DNA of 32,260 nt, from contig JBJXHG010000079.1 in assembly GCA_046160865.1 (NCBI GenBank), forward strand, positions 1-32,260, in the 5' to 3' direction. Below the pieces are notes generated by a model, which was not told the origin of the DNA, did no database searches, and saw only the letters and a program-made list of their open reading frames with translations. Of this stretch, positions 30,720 to 32,260 are shown piece by piece (within the stretch, counting starts at the first letter, position 1; every line of letters starts with the position of its first letter). This stretch comes from JBJXHG01 sp046160865 (lineage in GTDB: Bacteria; Planctomycetota; UBA1135; GCA-002686595). The position numbers and the translations under genes were made by a program.

Positions 30720-31253
30720 ATGGCACGCGCCGTCCGCGCGCCAACCACGGGGCACGTCGCCGTAAGTCCCCGAGCCGAGGTGTCTTGGAGGCGCGGTCCG
30801 CGCCTCGTCGCCACGCCGGAAGTGCGCCGGATCGTCAGCGCCGCGCTCGCGCACGGGGGACGCGGCAGTCTCGCCGTGGCGGTGATCTTCGTCGACGACG
30901 AGTACTTGTGCGCACTGCACGAGCGTTTCCTCGGCGACCCGTCCGCGACCGACGTGATCACGTTCGACCTCGGCGCGAGCGACGCCGAGGACGGTGTCGC
31001 GTGCGAGATCTACGTCAGCGTCGACTGCGCGCGACGCGTCGCGCACCGGCGCGGTGAGCCGGTCGAGCGTGAGCTCGCGCTCTACCTCGTGCATGGCGCG
31101 CTGCACCTGTGCGGGTTCGACGATCACGAGCGCGGCGACCGCCGACGCATGCGTGCCGCGGAGGCGCACGTGCTGCGGGCGCTCGGCTACCGCGCGCGCG
31201 TCACGCGCAAGCGCGCGAACGTGCGTCGCAACACGCCGCCGTCGCGAGCGTGA
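30720..31253 (+). CDS. ybeY: Endoribonuclease YbeY, rRNA maturation factor
   Basis: 177 residues from ATG at 30720; the exact start is uncertain, since the conserved part begins some 25 residues later and the frame is open upstream. The zinc site H-G-A-L-H-L-C-G-F-D-D-H-E (from about residue 125) is the YbeY signature H-G-x-L-H-L-x-G-[FY]-D with an additional Asp before the last His. Earlier motifs are A-V-I-F-V-D-D-E-Y-L, L-H-E-R-F-L-G-D and S-A-T-D-V-I-T-F-D-L. YbeY processes 16S rRNA 3' ends and takes part in ribosome quality control. A basic tail rich in Arg follows the domain. Adjacency to phoH matches the widespread ybeZ-ybeY pair. Confidence 0.93.
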   Translation: MARAVRAPTTGHVAVSPRAEVSWRRGPRLVATPEVRRIVSAALAHGGRGSLAVAVIFVDDEYLCALHERFLGDPSATDVITFDLGASDAEDGVACEIYVSVDCARRVAHRRGEPVERELALYLVHGALHLCGFDDHERGDRRRMRAAEAHVLRALGYRARVTRKRANVRRNTPPSRA

Positions 31254-31322
31254 CGTCGCGCGCAGCGCTGCTCGACGTGCGTGTCGCGCGGTCGTCGCGG
31301 ATGCACGGATGCAACTCGCCTC

Positions 31323-31350
31323 TTGACCTCGCCGTTGGAATGGTTATGTC
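31323..31350 (+). promoter_or_regulatory. Candidate promoter of the sigma factor gene
   Basis: TTGACC (31323-31328) and TATGTC (31345-31350) with a 16-bp spacer lie in a locally AT-richer stretch 16 bp before the start codon. Transcription would begin only some 10 nt before the ATG. Confidence 0.4.
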
Positions 31351-31365
31351 AACGACGTCGAGAAG

Positions 31366-32253
31366 ATGGAGAAGGCAACCAGAACGACGGCCGACGACGC
31401 GCCAAGTGCGCGCAGGCAGCGCGGCGTTCGCACTGCGACGGCCCGTTCGTCGCCCGAGCCGCAGAGCGTGCGTGCGGCGACGAGGCGCGCGGCAACGGAC
31501 GGCGAAGAGGAAGTCGTGCGCCGCAAGCTGTGGCGGGACTACCGTCGCCGGAGCTCCGACGCGACGCGCAACCGACTCGTCGAGGCGTATCAGTCGCTCG
31601 CGCGCGAGATCGTGCGCCGTTTCACCGCGCGCCTGCCGCGCAGTGTCGACCGCGGCGACCTGGACACGGCCGCGAGCGTAGGGCTGATCGCCGCGATCGG
31701 CGGATTCGATCGCGAACGCGGTGTGCCGTTCGAGTCGTACTGCGAGTTGCGCGTGAAGGGCGCGATGCTCGACGAGCTGCGCAAGCAGGACTGGCTTCCG
31801 CGCCCGTGGCGTGCCCGCCTCGAACAGCAGAAGCGCGTGTGCGAGCGCCTGCGTTCCGAGCAGAACCGCGATCCGAGCGACGACGCCGTTGCGGCCGCGA
31901 TGGACATGCCGCTGGTCGAGTATCAGCAGATCTTCGGTGTCGGCATGCCGGGGTCGCCCGGAGGCTCGGCGCAGGAGCCGGCCGGCGAGGACGCCGCACC
32001 GGGTCTCGAGGTGCTTGCCGATCCGAACGGCGAGTCGGCAGGCGAGCGCCTCACGCGCGACGAGCTTCTGCGGGTCGTCGCGCAGAAGCTCTCGTTGCAG
32101 GAGGCGCGCATCGTCTACCTGAAGTACTGGGAGGAGCTCTCGATGCGCGAGATCGGTGAGCTGCTCCTGCTGTCGGAGTCGCGCGTGTGCAAGATCCACA
32201 CGAAGCTGATCGATCGGTTGAAGGACCGCTTCCGAGTAGGGCTCGATGAGTAG
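31366..32253 (+). CDS. RNA polymerase sigma factor of the FliA/WhiG (sigma-28) type
   Basis: 295 residues from ATG at 31366. After a basic, low-complexity N-terminus of about 60 residues, region 2 is seen: L-W-R-D-Y-R-R, L-V-E-A-Y-Q-S-L-A-R-E-I-V, S-V-D-R-G-D-L-D-T-A-A-S-V-G-L-I-A-A-I. It continues F-D-R-E-R-G-V-P-F-E-S-Y-C, then R-V-K-G-A-M-L-D-E-L-R-K-Q-D-W, the hallmark of FliA-type factors. Region 4 has L-S-L-Q-E-A-R-I-V-Y-L-K-Y and S-M-R-E-I-G-E-L-L-L-L-S-E-S-R-V-C-K-I-H. FliA proteins have about 240 residues, so the excess is the N-terminal tail and a Gly/Pro/Glu-rich region-3 linker. It may direct flagellar or other developmental transcription; no flagellar gene is visible in the window. 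Confidence 0.92.
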   Translation: MEKATRTTADDAPSARRQRGVRTATARSSPEPQSVRAATRRAATDGEEEVVRRKLWRDYRRRSSDATRNRLVEAYQSLAREIVRRFTARLPRSVDRGDLDTAASVGLIAAIGGFDRERGVPFESYCELRVKGAMLDELRKQDWLPRPWRARLEQQKRVCERLRSEQNRDPSDDAVAAAMDMPLVEYQQIFGVGMPGSPGGSAQEPAGEDAAPGLEVLADPNGESAGERLTRDELLRVVAQKLSLQEARIVYLKYWEELSMREIGELLLLSESRVCKIHTKLIDRLKDRFRVGLDE

Positions 32254-32260
32254 CGCGGAG

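Overview
This is a high-GC chromosomal window (roughly two-thirds G+C by eye) from a Gram-negative bacterium. Several lipoproteins, a type II-secretion-like secretin and a GspK-type protein point to an outer membrane. The housekeeping proteins and a secreted protein ending in a 'CFGDG...PCPC' module look most like a deep-branching Planctomycetota lineage. That placement rests on recognising protein styles, not on a search.

Left part (1-10 kb): a polyphosphate neighbourhood. On the minus strand lie a CHAD-domain protein, a SixA-type phosphohistidine phosphatase and a CadD-type cation transporter cut by the window edge. Polyphosphate kinase (ppk) is divergent from them. A Ppx/GppA phosphatase lies 4.4 kb further on, on the minus strand. 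Between ppk and ppx are two secreted-protein genes, a right-handed beta-helix protein and an FG-GAP beta-propeller protein, with somewhat lower GC than their surroundings. They look like an accessory insertion.

Middle (10-19 kb): upstream of ppx on the minus strand are a DUF6687-like protein with a DHH-like H-x-D-x-D-G motif and two tandem, overlapping, paralogous TPR proteins. A 167-bp foldback element then separates them from two plus-strand lipoprotein genes, one large with Ig-like domains and one small.

Right part (19-32 kb), all on the plus strand: rpsO-pnp with a structured leader and intergenic hairpins; a small secreted protein; a short secretin and a GspK-like minor pseudopilin; then purA-uppS-cdsA-phoH-ybeY, mostly tightly spaced; and finally a FliA/WhiG-type sigma factor.

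The most unusual non-coding content is two families of approximately 170-bp imperfect palindromes. One sits at 14861-15027. The other has full copies at 18991-19160 and 25949-26119, the latter preceded by a half copy. They fill most of the longer gaps, and the second family begins immediately after stop codons. No tRNA, rRNA, CRISPR array, transposase or integrase was seen. I did not find a clearly new multi-gene system. The best leads are the foldback elements and the DUF6687-like/Ppx/PPK/CHAD/SixA context.
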